In this document: positions 42,012-53,982 of the stretch, piece by piece | Numbering within the stretch: the first letter of the stretch is position 1 | How the letters are laid out: every line of letters starts with the position of its first letter | Assembly (NCBI RefSeq): GCF_016735495.2 | Contig: NZ_JAERQY020000001.1 | Span: forward strand, 496,001 to 560,000 | Length of the DNA: 64,000 nucleotides | Source of the DNA: Lysobacter sp. MMG2 | GTDB lineage: Bacteria > Pseudomonadota > Gammaproteobacteria > Xanthomonadales > Xanthomonadaceae | Reading direction: 5' to 3' | The notes under the pieces: model-generated | What the model saw: only the letters and a program-made list of their open reading frames with translations | Told to the model about the DNA's origin: nothing | The model's database searches: none | Translations under genes and position numbers: made by a program

Positions 42012-43604
42012 ATGTCCACCATCGCGCAACAGGAAGAGGAGATGGGCTTGCCGGTCACGCCGGAGCCCAAGCAAGCCTTCCGCCCACCCAACATCGCGTT
42101 GACGACCGTCGGCCTTGCGCTGGCGTCGTTCATGCAGGTGCTCGACACCACCATCGCCAACGTCTCGCTACCGACCATCTCCGGCAATCTCGGCGCAAGC
42201 GCCAACCAGGCGACGTGGGTCATCACGTCCTTCGCGGTGAGCAACGCCATCGCGCTGCCGCTCACCGGCTTCCTCACACGCCGCTACGGCGAGCGCAAGC
42301 TGTTCACCTGGGCCACGCTCGCCTTCGTGATCGCGTCGCTGCTGTGCGGCCTGGCCAATTCGATGGGCCTGCTGGTCGCCGCGCGTGCGCTGCAGGGTTT
42401 CGTCGCCGGCCCGATGTACCCGGTCACGCAGGCGCTGCTGATCTCGATCTATCCACCGCACAAACGCGGACAGGCGATCGCACTGCTGGCGATGGTGACC
42501 GTCGTGGCGCCGATCGCGGGCCCGATCCTCGGCGGCTGGATCACCGACAACTACAGCTGGGAGTGGATCTTCTTCATCAACGTGCCCATCGGCATCTTCT
42601 CCAGCATTGTGGTCGGACGGCAGCTCAAGGGCCGCCCCGAGCGGCTGGAGAAGCCGAAGATGGACTACATCGGCCTGGCGACGCTGGTGCTGGGCGTGGG
42701 CGCGCTGCAGATCATGCTCGACCTGGGCAACGACGAGGACTGGTTCAACTCGACCAAGATCGTGTGGCTGACCGTGATCGCGGTGATCGCGCTGGCGGTG
42801 TTCGTGATCTGGGAACTCACCGAGAAGGACCCCATCGTCAACCTGCGCCTGTTCCGCCATCGAAACTTCGCCAGCGGCACGGCAGCGATGGTGATGGCGT
42901 ACTCGGCGTTCTTCAGCGTGGGCCTGCTGGTGCCGTTGTGGCTGCAACGCAACCTGGGCTACACGCCGATCTGGGCCGGTTACGCGAGCGCGCCGATCGG
43001 CATCCTGCCAGTGCTGTTGACGCCACTGGTGGGCAAGTACGCGCCCAAGACCGACCTGCGCGTGTTGGCGACATTCGCCTTCATCGTGATGGCGGCCACC
43101 AGCTTCTACCGATCCGGCTTCAACCTCGACGTGGACTTCCAGCGCGTGGCCGAAGTGCAGCTATGGCAGGGCCTGGGCGTGGCGCTGTTCTTCATGCCGG
43201 TGCTCACGATATTGCTGTCGGACCTGGAACCGCACGAGATCGCCGCGGGCTCGGGCCTTGCGACATTCGTGCGCACGCTCGGCGGCAGCTTCGCGGCGTC
43301 CCTCACGACGTGGGCGTGGAACCAGCGCAGCACGATCCACCATGCGCGCCTGACCGAGAACATCAGCGCCTACGACCCGGCGATGCAGCAGACGGTCGCC
43401 GCACTGGGCCAGGGCGACACGCAGCGCGGCGCATTGGCGCTGAACCAGATGATCTCGCAGCAGGCGGTGCAGATCGGCTTCAACGAGATCTTCCACCTGC
43501 TGGGCATCCTGTTCCTGGTGGTGATCGTGTTCGTGTGGTTCGCCAAGCCGCCGTTCGCGGCGAAGATGGGCGGCGGCGGCGCGGCCGCCGCGGGCGGACA
43601 CTGA
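42012..43604 (+). CDS. emrB: EmrB-type DHA2 major-facilitator drug exporter
   Basis: The 530-residue inner-membrane pump has 14 predicted helices. The family block ALASFMQVLDTTIANVSLPTISGNLGASANQATWVITSFAVSNAIALPLTGFLTRRYG includes the DHA2 motif around LDTTIANV, and ARALQGFVAGPMYPVTQALLISIYPPHKRGQAIAL and GGWITDNYSWEWIFFINVPIG follow. It exports hydrophobic toxic compounds with the EmrA adaptor and NodT-like channel encoded just upstream. The last residues are a Gly/Ala-rich tail. A terminator at 43622 closes the operon. Confidence 0.95.
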   Translation: MSTIAQQEEEMGLPVTPEPKQAFRPPNIALTTVGLALASFMQVLDTTIANVSLPTISGNLGASANQATWVITSFAVSNAIALPLTGFLTRRYGERKLFTWATLAFVIASLLCGLANSMGLLVAARALQGFVAGPMYPVTQALLISIYPPHKRGQAIALLAMVTVVAPIAGPILGGWITDNYSWEWIFFINVPIGIFSSIVVGRQLKGRPERLEKPKMDYIGLATLVLGVGALQIMLDLGNDEDWFNSTKIVWLTVIAVIALAVFVIWELTEKDPIVNLRLFRHRNFASGTAAMVMAYSAFFSVGLLVPLWLQRNLGYTPIWAGYASAPIGILPVLLTPLVGKYAPKTDLRVLATFAFIVMAATSFYRSGFNLDVDFQRVAEVQLWQGLGVALFFMPVLTILLSDLEPHEIAAGSGLATFVRTLGGSFAASLTTWAWNQRSTIHHARLTENISAYDPAMQQTVAALGQGDTQRGALALNQMISQQAVQIGFNEIFHLLGILFLVVIVFVWFAKPPFAAKMGGGGAAAAGGH

Positions 43605-43621
43605 GTCGCGGGATCGAAGGA

Positions 43622-43645
43622 AAGGGCCGGGAAACCGGCCCTTTT
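43622..43645 (+). terminator. Rho-independent terminator after emrB
   Basis: A 9-bp stem (AAGGGCCGG with CCGGCCCTT) closes a GAAA loop and runs into four T residues. Confidence 0.85.
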
Positions 43646-43711
43646 CGTTTCGCGGGCCGGGCCGGCTCGCGCATTGCGTTGTAACGAGCATCCGATCGCG
43701 TCAGCGCCTCG

Positions 43712-44563
43712 ATGCCTCACTACGTCCTCACCCTCTCCTGCCCCGACCGTCCCGGCATCGTCAACGCCGTGACCGGGCACCTGCTTCGGTACGAGGGCAA
43801 CATCCTCGAAGCGCAGCAATACAACGACCGGGAAACCGACCGCTTCTTCATGCGCACGGTGTTCGCGCTGGCGGCCGGATCCATCGCCGAAGTGCGCGAT
43901 GGCTTCGACTCGCTAGCCCGGGCCTTCCGCATGGAATGGTCGCTGCGCGATCGCGACGTGCCGCGCCGCGTGATGCTGCTGGCGTCGAAGTTCGACCATT
44001 GTCTGGCAGACGTGCTCTATCGCTGGCGCATCGGCGAACTGCCGATGGAGATCACCGCCGTCGTCGCCAACCATCCGCGCGAGACGTATCGGCACCTGGA
44101 CTTCGACGGCATTCCCTTTCATCACCTTGCGGTCGAAAAGGGACGCAAGCACGAGCAGGAAGCGGCTCTGTCCGCGCTCATTGACCAGACCGGCACGGAA
44201 CTGGTCGTGCTCGCGCGCTACATGCAGGTGCTCTCCTGCGATCTGGCGAAGAAGCTCACCGGGCGCTGCATCAACATCCACCACTCCTTCCTGCCGGGCT
44301 TCAAGGGCGCGCGTCCGTACCACCAGGCGCACGCGCGCGGAGTGAAGCTGATCGGGGCGACCGCGCATTTCGTCACCGCCGACCTGGACGAGGGCCCGAT
44401 CATCGAGCAGGACACGCAGCGCGTCAGTCATCACGACACACCCGACGACCTGGTCCGGATCGGACGCGACATCGAGCGGCGTGTACTGGCGCAGGCGCTG
44501 CGTTATTGGCTGGACGACCGCATCCTGCTCAACGGCCATCGCACGGTTGTGTTCGCGGTGTGA
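43712..44563 (+). CDS. purU: Formyltetrahydrofolate deformylase
   Basis: PurU hydrolyses 10-formyl-tetrahydrofolate to formate and THF, which balances one-carbon pools and feeds PurT. The 283-residue protein has an N-terminal ACT domain ([34 protein letters not shown]) and a formyltransferase-fold domain with [60 protein letters not shown]. The His and Asp of the catalytic site are present. Length is normal. It stands as a single gene after the emrB terminator. Confidence 0.97.
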   Translation: MPHYVLTLSCPDRPGIVNAVTGHLLRYEGNILEAQQYNDRETDRFFMRTVFALAAGSIAEVRDGFDSLARAFRMEWSLRDRDVPRRVMLLASKFDHCLADVLYRWRIGELPMEITAVVANHPRETYRHLDFDGIPFHHLAVEKGRKHEQEAALSALIDQTGTELVVLARYMQVLSCDLAKKLTGRCINIHHSFLPGFKGARPYHQAHARGVKLIGATAHFVTADLDEGPIIEQDTQRVSHHDTPDDLVRIGRDIERRVLAQALRYWLDDRILLNGHRTVVFAV

Positions 44564-44613
44564 AGGCCTGGGCGTTCAAATTTCGGACACGCCCGCGCGA
44601 GTAAGTTCGGGGC

Positions 44614-45057
44614 ATGGCTGCCGTCCGCTGGATCCTGCTGATTTGGCTGGGCACCGTCGTTCTCTCGACGTTCCTGGTCAGCTGGGTGGTGCTGTGGCAC
44701 CGCCTGGCCTTGCAGCGCGAGGCCTGGCGATTGCAGTCGGCGTTCGACGCCCTGAGTTTCGATACGCCCCAAGGTCCGGTGTGCGGCGATGCGCTCACCG
44801 TGGTGAAGATCGCCTACCAACTGGACAATCACGCCGCTTCACCGCGCGCGCCGGTGGGATACGAGGAGCCGTGGGATTCGCTGTGGTATGCCGCGGGTCC
44901 GGGGCCGAGTTACTTCGTCGCCATCTGCAGCACCGACGTGCGCGATCACGCACCGCACTGGTGCGTGCGTGCCTTGGACGAGCCGCGCATGCGCGCGGCT
45001 ATCAGCGGCGACCGGCAGGCGGAAATGCTGGCCTTCGGCGAGGCGATCGAAGCCTGA
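44614..45057 (+). CDS. Hypothetical membrane-anchored protein
   Basis: I do not recognise this 147-residue product. It starts with one strong hydrophobic helix (WILLIWLGTVVLSTFLVSWVVLWH, residues 6-29), which probably anchors it with the rest in the periplasm or cytoplasm. Cys residues occur near 58 (GPVCGDAL), 105 (VAICSTD) and 117 (HWCVRAL). The C-terminus is acidic. No clear ribosome site precedes the ATG, so the start is uncertain. It follows purU by 50 bases and may be co-transcribed. Confidence 0.6.
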   Translation: MAAVRWILLIWLGTVVLSTFLVSWVVLWHRLALQREAWRLQSAFDALSFDTPQGPVCGDALTVVKIAYQLDNHAASPRAPVGYEEPWDSLWYAAGPGPSYFVAICSTDVRDHAPHWCVRALDEPRMRAAISGDRQAEMLAFGEAIEA

Positions 45058-45127
45058 GAGGATCGACCACTCCGGCGCGCGTGACTAGAATCGCCCGCTA
45101 CGCCGCAGGACGCGGCTGGGGGACGTC

Positions 45128-45589
45128 ATGGGGTACCGGCTTTCGGGGAAGGTGGTGTTCGTCCTGCATCTGATGGCGCTGGCGCTGATCAGCGCGGCGT
45201 TCGCCAACATCGGCGGCAGCGGCTGGCTTCCGCCGGTGCTGTGGTTGATCGCCGCCTGGTTGCAATGGATGCTGACCACGCCCGGTGCGATGCGCGACAT
45301 CGTGGGCGGACGCAGAATGCGCCTGCACAGGAACGTGGAGCAGAACGGCTGGGAGCATTGGGGCCATGCGCGCCGCCGCGACTGGGACCGCAAGGGCCGA
45401 CAGTCTCGGATCTTCCTGCACATCGGATGTTTCGCGATCGCGCTGTTCTTCTTCGCCCAAGACCACGGGACGCGCTGGGGCGCGGCGCTGCTTGCGACTG
45501 CGTTTTCGCTGGGCGTGGAAATCGGATTCCGCGCGTTCATGACCGGCGACGCGTCGCAGTGGCGGCGCTACACGCGACGCTCGTCCTGA
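45128..45589 (+). CDS. Hypothetical membrane protein
   Basis: I do not recognise this 153-residue product. It has four hydrophobic stretches: about residues 9-27 (VVFVLHLMALALISAAFAN), 33-48 (LPPVLWLIAAWLQWML), 96-108 (IFLHIGCFAIALFFF) and 117-135 (WGAALLATAFSLGVEIGFR). A strongly basic loop (MRLHRNVEQNGWEHWGHARRRDWDRKGRQSR) joins the two pairs. It ends 9 bases from the convergent radA gene. Confidence 0.6.
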   Translation: MGYRLSGKVVFVLHLMALALISAAFANIGGSGWLPPVLWLIAAWLQWMLTTPGAMRDIVGGRRMRLHRNVEQNGWEHWGHARRRDWDRKGRQSRIFLHIGCFAIALFFFAQDHGTRWGAALLATAFSLGVEIGFRAFMTGDASQWRRYTRRSS

Positions 45590-45598
45590 CGCGAGGGC

Positions 45599-47005
45599 TC
45601 AGGCGCGTTCCAGCGCGTCCGCCAGTCGCTCCACACCGATCACTTCCATCTCGCCCACGCGACCGCTCCTGGGCGCGTTCGACTTGGGCACGATGGCGCG
45701 CTTGAAGCCGTGCGTGGCGGCTTCCTTCAGGCGTTCCTCCCCGTTGGGAACAGGCCGGATCTCTCCCGACAGACCGACTTCGCCGAACGCCACCGTCTGT
45801 TCGGCCAACGGCCGATCGCGCAACGAAGACAGCACCGCCAACAGCACGGGAAGATCCGCCGCCGTTTCCTGCACGCGGATGCCGCCGACCACATTCACGA
45901 ACACGTCCTGGTCGCCCACGCCGATGCCGCCGTGGCGATGCAGCACCGCCAGCAGCATCGCCAGGCGGTTGCCCTCCATGCCGACCGCGACGCGGCGCGG
46001 GTTCGACAGCGGCGAGGCATCGACCAGCGCCTGCACTTCCACCAGCAACGGGCGCGTGCCTTCGCGCGTGACCATCACGCAGCTGCCCGGCTGCGGGCGT
46101 TCGCTGCCGGAGAGGAAGATCGCCGACGGGTTGGGCACTTCGCGCAGGCCCTTCTCGCCCATCGCGAACACGCCCAGTTCGTTGACCGCGCCGAAGCGGT
46201 TCTTGAACGCACGCAGCACGCGGAAGCGACTGCCGCTTTCGCCTTCGAAATACAGCACGGCGTCGACCATGTGCTCGAGCACGCGCGGGCCGGCGATCCC
46301 GCCCTCCTTGGTAACGTGACCGACCAGGAACACGGCGGTGCCGGTTTCCTTGGCATAGCGCACCAGGCGCGCGGCGCTTTCGCGCACCTGGCTCACCGAG
46401 CCGGGCGCGGCGCTGAGTTCCTCCGTCCACAGCGTCTGCACGGAGTCGGCGACGATCAGGCCCGGCTTCATCTTCGCGGCGTGTTCGAGCACGCGTTCCA
46501 CGCCGGTTTCCGCCAGTGCGTGCACGCCGTCCACCGGCACGCCCAGGCGCGAGGCGCGACCGGCCACCTGCGCCAGCGATTCCTCGCCAGTGACGTACAG
46601 GCCCGGCAGCGTTCCGGCCATCTTGCTGATCGCCTGCAACAGCAGCGTCGATTTGCCGATGCCCGGGTCGCCACCCACCAGCACCACCGAACCGTGCACC
46701 AGGCCACCGCCGAGCACGCGGTCGAACTCGCCGATGCCGGTGCTGACACGGTCTTCTTCGCTGTGGCGAACGTCCTTGAGCGCAGTGACGGCCGGCGCGT
46801 CGGCCTTGCCGGCCCAGCTGCCACGCCGGCTCGCGGCGACGCTCGCGCCCGCCTTGGCGGCGGGCTCCACGACGAACTCGCTCAGCGTGTTCCAGGCGCC
46901 GCACTCACCGCACTGGCCCTGCCACTTGTTGTGGTCGGCGCCGCACTCCGAGCAGACGTACGCGGTGCGGGATTTGCTGCTGAGGGACTTCGCGGGTTTG
47001 GACAT
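45599..47005 (-). CDS. radA: DNA repair protein RadA
   Basis: RadA is a RecA-like ATPase that helps branch migration and processing of recombination intermediates. The 468-residue protein has an N-terminal C4 zinc site (CSECGADHNKWQGQCGECGAW), Walker A GGDPGIGKSTLL, the RadA-specific KNRFG motif (FKNRFGAVNELGVF) and a C-terminal Lon-protease-like domain without catalytic function (AFGEVGLSGEIRPVPNGEERLKEA). All diagnostic motifs are present and length is typical. It is transcribed convergently with a small membrane-protein gene. Confidence 0.97.
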   Translation of the reverse strand: MSKPAKSLSSKSRTAYVCSECGADHNKWQGQCGECGAWNTLSEFVVEPAAKAGASVAASRRGSWAGKADAPAVTALKDVRHSEEDRVSTGIGEFDRVLGGGLVHGSVVLVGGDPGIGKSTLLLQAISKMAGTLPGLYVTGEESLAQVAGRASRLGVPVDGVHALAETGVERVLEHAAKMKPGLIVADSVQTLWTEELSAAPGSVSQVRESAARLVRYAKETGTAVFLVGHVTKEGGIAGPRVLEHMVDAVLYFEGESGSRFRVLRAFKNRFGAVNELGVFAMGEKGLREVPNPSAIFLSGSERPQPGSCVMVTREGTRPLLVEVQALVDASPLSNPRRVAVGMEGNRLAMLLAVLHRHGGIGVGDQDVFVNVVGGIRVQETAADLPVLLAVLSSLRDRPLAEQTVAFGEVGLSGEIRPVPNGEERLKEAATHGFKRAIVPKSNAPRSGRVGEMEVIGVERLADALERA

Positions 47006-47083
47006 GAACGGCGGCGTGGCGAACGGATTGCCCGCACTCTACCCGGCCCGCGTCGCGGAAAGCGAGACGCGGGCGATGCGCGC

Positions 47084-47371
47084 TCAGGCGGCGTGGCGCA
47101 GGTGGAACTCGGGATAGAACGCGCTCAGTTCGCCTTCCGGCAGACCCAGCAGGCCGCCCACGTCGCCCTGCGGGACGATGCTGTAACCGCGCGCATCGAT
47201 GTCCTTGGCGATGCCCTGCCAATCCAGACGCGGGGCGGCGCTTTCGCTGTCGACGGTCCAGCCGAAGCGGACCTCGCCCAGCACCGCCATTTCCTCATCG
47301 GGAAGCGGCGCGCCGCACGGCGCCACCACGAAACCTTCTTCCTGCCCCACCACGAAGACGTCCATTCGCAT
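47084..47371 (-). CDS. Hypothetical small acidic protein
   Basis: I do not recognise this 95-residue protein. It starts MRMDVFVVGQEEGFVVAPCGAPLPDEEMAVLGEVRFGWTVD, has no signal peptide or membrane helix, and is acidic with mixed secondary structure. An in-frame start 14 codons upstream is possible. It lies just before radA on the same strand (78 bases), so it may share its transcript. Function is unknown. Confidence 0.6.
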   Translation of the reverse strand: MRMDVFVVGQEEGFVVAPCGAPLPDEEMAVLGEVRFGWTVDSESAAPRLDWQGIAKDIDARGYSIVPQGDVGGLLGLPEGELSAFYPEFHLRHAA

Positions 47372-47550
47372 GCTCAACACCCTGTCATGCCCCTTCCGAA
47401 AAACTGGCGGCATGGTGGCGATCGCCGCGCTAAAAATCGGTGAACGCGAGATTGCGATGAGATGAAACGTTCAGGCGCGCGGGGTCGTGATAGAAGATTC
47501 ATGCACGATGTGCTTGAGCACGAGGCGCGTGCGAGTCATTGCACGGCCAG

Positions 47551-48228
47551 TCAGCCGGAGGCGCTGCGCGTTCGCTTCGGTGCCGCCTTGCGTGCGGGCT
47601 TTGCCGTCTTCTTCGCGGCGCGCGTGGCGGAGGACTTGCGCGCGGCCTTCTTCGGCGCCTTCGCCGCGGCGCTGCGCGCGCCGCGCGGGGCGTCGGCGTG
47701 CGAGGGTGGCAAACGCTTGCGCGGGCGCTTGGCGGTGAGGTCGACGATGCGGTTCTCGCCCATCACCTCTTCCTTCTTCGTCACCCGCGCGATGAGGAAG
47801 CTGACCGCCTTGCCGATCCAGGTGCCCGGGCCGTCCCAGTATTCGACCGAATGAACGTCCACCTCCAGCAGCGTGAGGTTGGGATCGTTCCGGCCCTTGG
47901 GGAAGAACGCCTTCATCGCATCGTTCCACAGGGCATCGATGACGGTCTGCTCGCGGTTCACGCTCGCGGTACCGGTCATGGAGATGTAGACGTTCTTGCT
48001 CTTGGACGCGTAGGCGAGGTTCACCTTGGGATGGCGGCGGATCTCGGCGACCTTCGGGCTGTCGGCCTGGGTGAAGAACCACACGCGCCGTCCGTCGAAC
48101 TGCGCATGCTGCGTGGACAACGGCCGACTCATGAGGAAGCCGCCCTTGCCCGTCGTCGTCAGCATGGCGATGTCGATCTTCTTCAGCAGCGCGCCGATGC
48201 GCTTCACGTTCTCGTCGATACCGGCCAT
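47551..48228 (-). CDS. Pyridoxamine 5'-phosphate oxidase-fold stress protein with Lys/Ala-rich tail
   Basis: The first about 165 residues form a split-barrel flavin-binding domain like general stress protein 26: KIDIAMLTTTGKGGFLMSRPLSTQHAQFDGRRVWFFTQADSPKVAEIRRHPKVNLAYASKSKNVYISMTGTASV, then KAFFPKGRNDPNLTLLEVDVHSVEYWDGPG. The last 60 residues are a Lys/Ala/Pro-rich tail (KAPKKAARKSS, KKTAKPARKAAPKR) that resembles histone H1 or bacterial AlgP-type tails and probably binds nucleic acid. The start at 48228 begins MAGIDENVKRIGALL; an earlier in-frame Met would add 12 unconserved residues. The flavin ligand (FMN or F420-like) cannot be told from sequence. Confidence 0.85.
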   Translation of the reverse strand: MAGIDENVKRIGALLKKIDIAMLTTTGKGGFLMSRPLSTQHAQFDGRRVWFFTQADSPKVAEIRRHPKVNLAYASKSKNVYISMTGTASVNREQTVIDALWNDAMKAFFPKGRNDPNLTLLEVDVHSVEYWDGPGTWIGKAVSFLIARVTKKEEVMGENRIVDLTAKRPRKRLPPSHADAPRGARSAAAKAPKKAARKSSATRAAKKTAKPARKAAPKRTRSASG

Positions 48229-48318
48229 CGCTCCACTCCTCGGGGAAAGCCGTGACTGTTTCACCGAAGGTGCCGCGCACGCGTGAAGGGCGCATTCTTT
48301 ACGCGCTCACGACGGGCC

Positions 48319-48346
48319 AAAAAAGAAGCCCCGCCGAAGCGGGGCT
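48319..48346 (-). terminator. Terminator downstream of tRNA-Thr
   Basis: An 8-bp stem (AGCCCCGC with GCGGGGCT) closes a 4-base loop. On the minus strand it is followed after CTTC by a T run. It lies 16 bases past the tRNA 3' end. Confidence 0.8.
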
Positions 48347-48361
48347 CAAAATAACGAAAAC

Positions 48362-48437
48362 TGGTGCCGGAAATAGGAATCGAACCTACGACCTACGCAT
48401 TACGAATGCGCCGCTCTACCAACTGAGCTATTCCGGC
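48362..48437 (-). tRNA. tRNA-Thr (anticodon CGT)
   Basis: The minus strand folds into a full cloverleaf: acceptor GCCGGAA with TTCCGGC, anticodon loop TTCGTAA giving CGT, T arm GGTTCGATTCC, discriminator A and encoded CCA. It reads the ACG codon, frequent in this high-GC genome. Confidence 0.96.
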
Positions 48438-48503
48438 GGGTGTCTTTGCGGGATTCCGGCCTGGCCGCTCGGGCCGGGCGGCGGAGATTTCCGCGAGCCC
48501 GGA

Positions 48504-48532
48504 ATTCTAGGCGCCCGCCCGTTCCCGGTCAA
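48504..48532 (-). promoter_or_regulatory. Sigma-70-type promoter of tRNA-Thr
   Basis: On the minus strand TTGACC (48527-48532) and TAGAAT (48504-48509) are 17 bases apart. The GC-rich leader to the tRNA is about 60 bases. Confidence 0.75.
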
Positions 48533-48550
48533 TCGGCGCCACCGCCCCGG

Positions 48551-49501
48551 TCAATCGACCAGTTGCAGACGCAGCTCCTTGGGCAGCGCGAAGACCATGT
48601 CCTCCGGCTCGCCGTCGAGTTCGGACACATGCGCCGCGCCCAGTTCGCGCAGGCGGTCGATCACGCCGCGCACCAGCACCTCCGGCGCGGACGCGCCGGC
48701 GGTGACGCCGATGCGCTGGCGGCCGGTGACCCAGGACGGGTTGATCTCGATCGCGCCGTCGATCAGGTAGGCCTCCACGCCTTCGCGCTCGGCCAGCTCG
48801 CGCAGGCGGTTGGAGTTGGAGCTGTTGACCGAACCGACCACCAGCACCAGGTCGCAGCGCGCGGCCAGTTCGCGCACGGCGTCCTGGCGGTTCTGCGTGG
48901 CGTAGCAGATGTCGTCGTTCTTCGGGCCTTGCAGGGCCGGGAACTTGGCGCGCAGCGCCTCGATCACGCCACGGGTGTCGTCGACCGAGAGCGTGGTCTG
49001 GGTCGTATAGGCGACATTCTCGGGCTGGTCGATCTCCAGCGCGGCGACGTCGTCGTTGTCCTCGACCAGGTAAATGCGGCCGGAACCCGCCTCGCGACGC
49101 CACTGGCCCATCGTGCCCTCGACTTCGGGGTGGCCCTCGTGGCCGATCAGGACGACATCGCGACCGGCGCGGCAGTGACGCGCCACTTCCAGATGCACCT
49201 TCGTCACCAGCGGACAGGTCGCGTCGAACACCTTCAGGCCGCGACGCTCGGCTTCTTCGCGCACGGCCTTGGCCACGCCGTGGGCGCTGAAGATCACCGT
49301 GGCGTTGTCCGGCACCTCGTCGAGCTCCTCGACGAAGATCGCGCCACGGTGCTTGAGGTCGTCCACGACGAAGCGGTTGTGCACCACTTCGTGGCGCACG
49401 TAGATGGGCGCGCCGAGCGTCTCGATGGCGCGCTTGACGATCTCGATGGCGCGGTCGACGCCGGCGCAGAAACCGCGGGGATTGGCGAGCAGGACGTCCA
49501 T
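48551..49501 (-). CDS. ispH: 4-Hydroxy-3-methylbut-2-enyl diphosphate reductase
   Basis: IspH makes IPP and DMAPP in the last step of the MEP isoprenoid pathway with an iron-sulfur cluster. The 316-residue protein has the three cluster Cys in [35 protein letters not shown] and [16 protein letters not shown], plus [14 protein letters not shown] and [17 protein letters not shown]. Length is standard. It is the last gene of the ribF-ileS-lspA-ispH line, 9 bases after lspA. Supply of lipid carrier and quinones depends on it, so it is expected to be essential. Confidence 0.98.
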   Translation of the reverse strand: MDVLLANPRGFCAGVDRAIEIVKRAIETLGAPIYVRHEVVHNRFVVDDLKHRGAIFVEELDEVPDNATVIFSAHGVAKAVREEAERRGLKVFDATCPLVTKVHLEVARHCRAGRDVVLIGHEGHPEVEGTMGQWRREAGSGRIYLVEDNDDVAALEIDQPENVAYTTQTTLSVDDTRGVIEALRAKFPALQGPKNDDICYATQNRQDAVRELAARCDLVLVVGSVNSSNSNRLRELAEREGVEAYLIDGAIEINPSWVTGRQRIGVTAGASAPEVLVRGVIDRLRELGAAHVSELDGEPEDMVFALPKELRLQLVD

Positions 49502-49510
49502 GGCGGCAGT

Positions 49511-50016
49511 TTACCGGGCCGGGCCGGCGGCCGGCGCCGGTTTCGTGAACAGGCCGAACAGCGCGATGCCGATGGCGCCGGCCACGATCGCCGCGTCGGC
49601 CAGGTTGAACGAAGGCCAGTAGTAATCGCGCCAGTGCCACTGGATGAAGTCCACGACGTGGCCGTGCATCAGCCGGTCGATCACGTTACCCAGGGCGCCG
49701 CCGATCACCAGCGCATACGGCAGCGCGCTCTTCCAGTCGCGCCGCGGCGTGCGGCTCAGCCACCAGCCCAGCAGGCCGCTGATGGCCACGGCCAGCACGA
49801 CGAAGAAGTACTTCTGCCAGCCGCCGGCATCGCTGAGGAAGCTGAATGCCGCACCGGTGTTGTAGGTGCGGTACCAGTTCCAGACGCCCTCGATCACCGG
49901 GACCGCGGTGTATTCCGGCAACGAGTTCAGCACCCACAGCTTGGTCAGCTGGTCGAGCACAATCACCAGGACGGAGACCGCCAGCCAGGGCAACGCATTG
50001 GGACGCACCGGAGCCA

Positions 50017-50017
<1 letters not shown>
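49511..50017 (-). CDS. lspA: Lipoprotein signal peptidase
   Basis: LspA cleaves prolipoproteins before the acylated cysteine in the inner membrane. The 168-residue protein has four membrane helices and the two catalytic Asp motifs: [20 protein letters not shown] and [14 protein letters not shown]. The N-terminal helix includes [13 protein letters not shown]. The ATG at 50017 overlaps the ileS stop codon as ATGA. The substrates in this window include the NodT-like channel and the OmpA-like lipoprotein. Confidence 0.96.
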
Positions 50018-52890
<2,873 letters not shown>

Positions 52891-52896
52891 GGGAAC

Positions 52897-53913
52897 CTAT
52901 CGCTGTGCTGCTGTCTGGGGGGACTCCGCACTCGTTCGTGCGGGCTCGTGTGCGGCGGCGGAACTGGCGGGAACGCCGAGGATCGCGCGCGCCTGCACGG
53001 CGTCACGGTGCATCTGCGCGGTCAATGACGGCAGATCGGAGAACTTCAGTTCGTCGCGCAATTTGGCGACGAACTCGACCTCGATGCGGCGGCCGTAGAG
53101 GTCGCCGTCGAAATCGAACAGATGGGCTTCCAGCAGCGGCTCTACGCCGTCCACCGTCGGCCGCGTGCCCAGGCTGGACACCGATGCATGAGGATGTTCG
53201 CCCACGCCGTGCACCCAGGTCGCGTAGATGCCCGACAAAGCAGGCGTGCGACCGCCGAAGCGCAGGTTGGCCGTGGGAAAGCCGAGCGTACGGCCGAGCT
53301 GCTTGCCCGGCACGACGTGGCCGCCGATCGCGTACGGCCGGCCGAGGAAGCGCGCGGCCGTGGCGAAATCGCCCGCGCGCAGCGCCTCGCGGATACGCGT
53401 GGCGGAGACGCGTTCGCCATCGAGCAGAACGGGTTCGATCTCGCCCGCGGCGAAGCCGTGCTCCTGCCCCATCGCGCGCAGCAGCGCGATGTCGCCTGCG
53501 CGCGCCTTGCCGAAGCGGAACTCCGGGCCGACCCACACTTCACGCGCGGACAGACGATGCACGAGCACCGCGCGCACGAACTCCTCGGCAGTGAGGCTGC
53601 TCAGGCGCCGATCGAAACGCAGCAGGCCGAGCTGGTCCACGCCCATGGCACCGGCGCTCGTCGAAAGCAGACGCTCGGCCTTGGCACGCGGCAGCATCAG
53701 GCGCGGCGGTGGGTCGTTGGGTGCGAAGAACTCACGCGGCAGTGGTTCGAAACTCAGCACCACGCACGGCACGCCGAGCGCGCGCGCACGATCCCGCGCG
53801 TGGCGCACCAGCGCCTGGTGGCCCAGGTGCAGGCCGTCGAATGCGCCGATGCAGACCACACTGCCGTGCGGGCACCGGGGCCCGCCCTCGACGTCTCGAA
53901 ACAGCCTGCTCAT
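52897..53913 (-). CDS. ribF: Bifunctional riboflavin kinase / FAD synthetase
   Basis: RibF phosphorylates riboflavin to FMN and adenylates FMN to FAD. The 338-residue protein has an N-terminal nucleotidyltransferase (VVCIGAFDGLHLGHQALVRHA, with the GxxDGxHxGH motif) and a C-terminal kinase (GRPYAIGGHVVPGKQLGRTLGFPTANLRF, then SLGTRPTVDG, EAHLFDFDGDLYGRRIEVEFV). I chose the ATG at 53913, since the in-frame stretch before it is not conserved. It is upstream of ileS and 69 bases after murJ. Confidence 0.96.
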   Translation of the reverse strand: MSRLFRDVEGGPRCPHGSVVCIGAFDGLHLGHQALVRHARDRARALGVPCVVLSFEPLPREFFAPNDPPPRLMLPRAKAERLLSTSAGAMGVDQLGLLRFDRRLSSLTAEEFVRAVLVHRLSAREVWVGPEFRFGKARAGDIALLRAMGQEHGFAAGEIEPVLLDGERVSATRIREALRAGDFATAARFLGRPYAIGGHVVPGKQLGRTLGFPTANLRFGGRTPALSGIYATWVHGVGEHPHASVSSLGTRPTVDGVEPLLEAHLFDFDGDLYGRRIEVEFVAKLRDELKFSDLPSLTAQMHRDAVQARAILGVPASSAAAHEPARTSAESPQTAAQR

Positions 53914-53982
53914 TGCCCTGAAGTATAGCCGCGAAGGCCCGTCTCCAAGGCTCGCCGTATGGTTCCTGCCCGACATGGTCCG

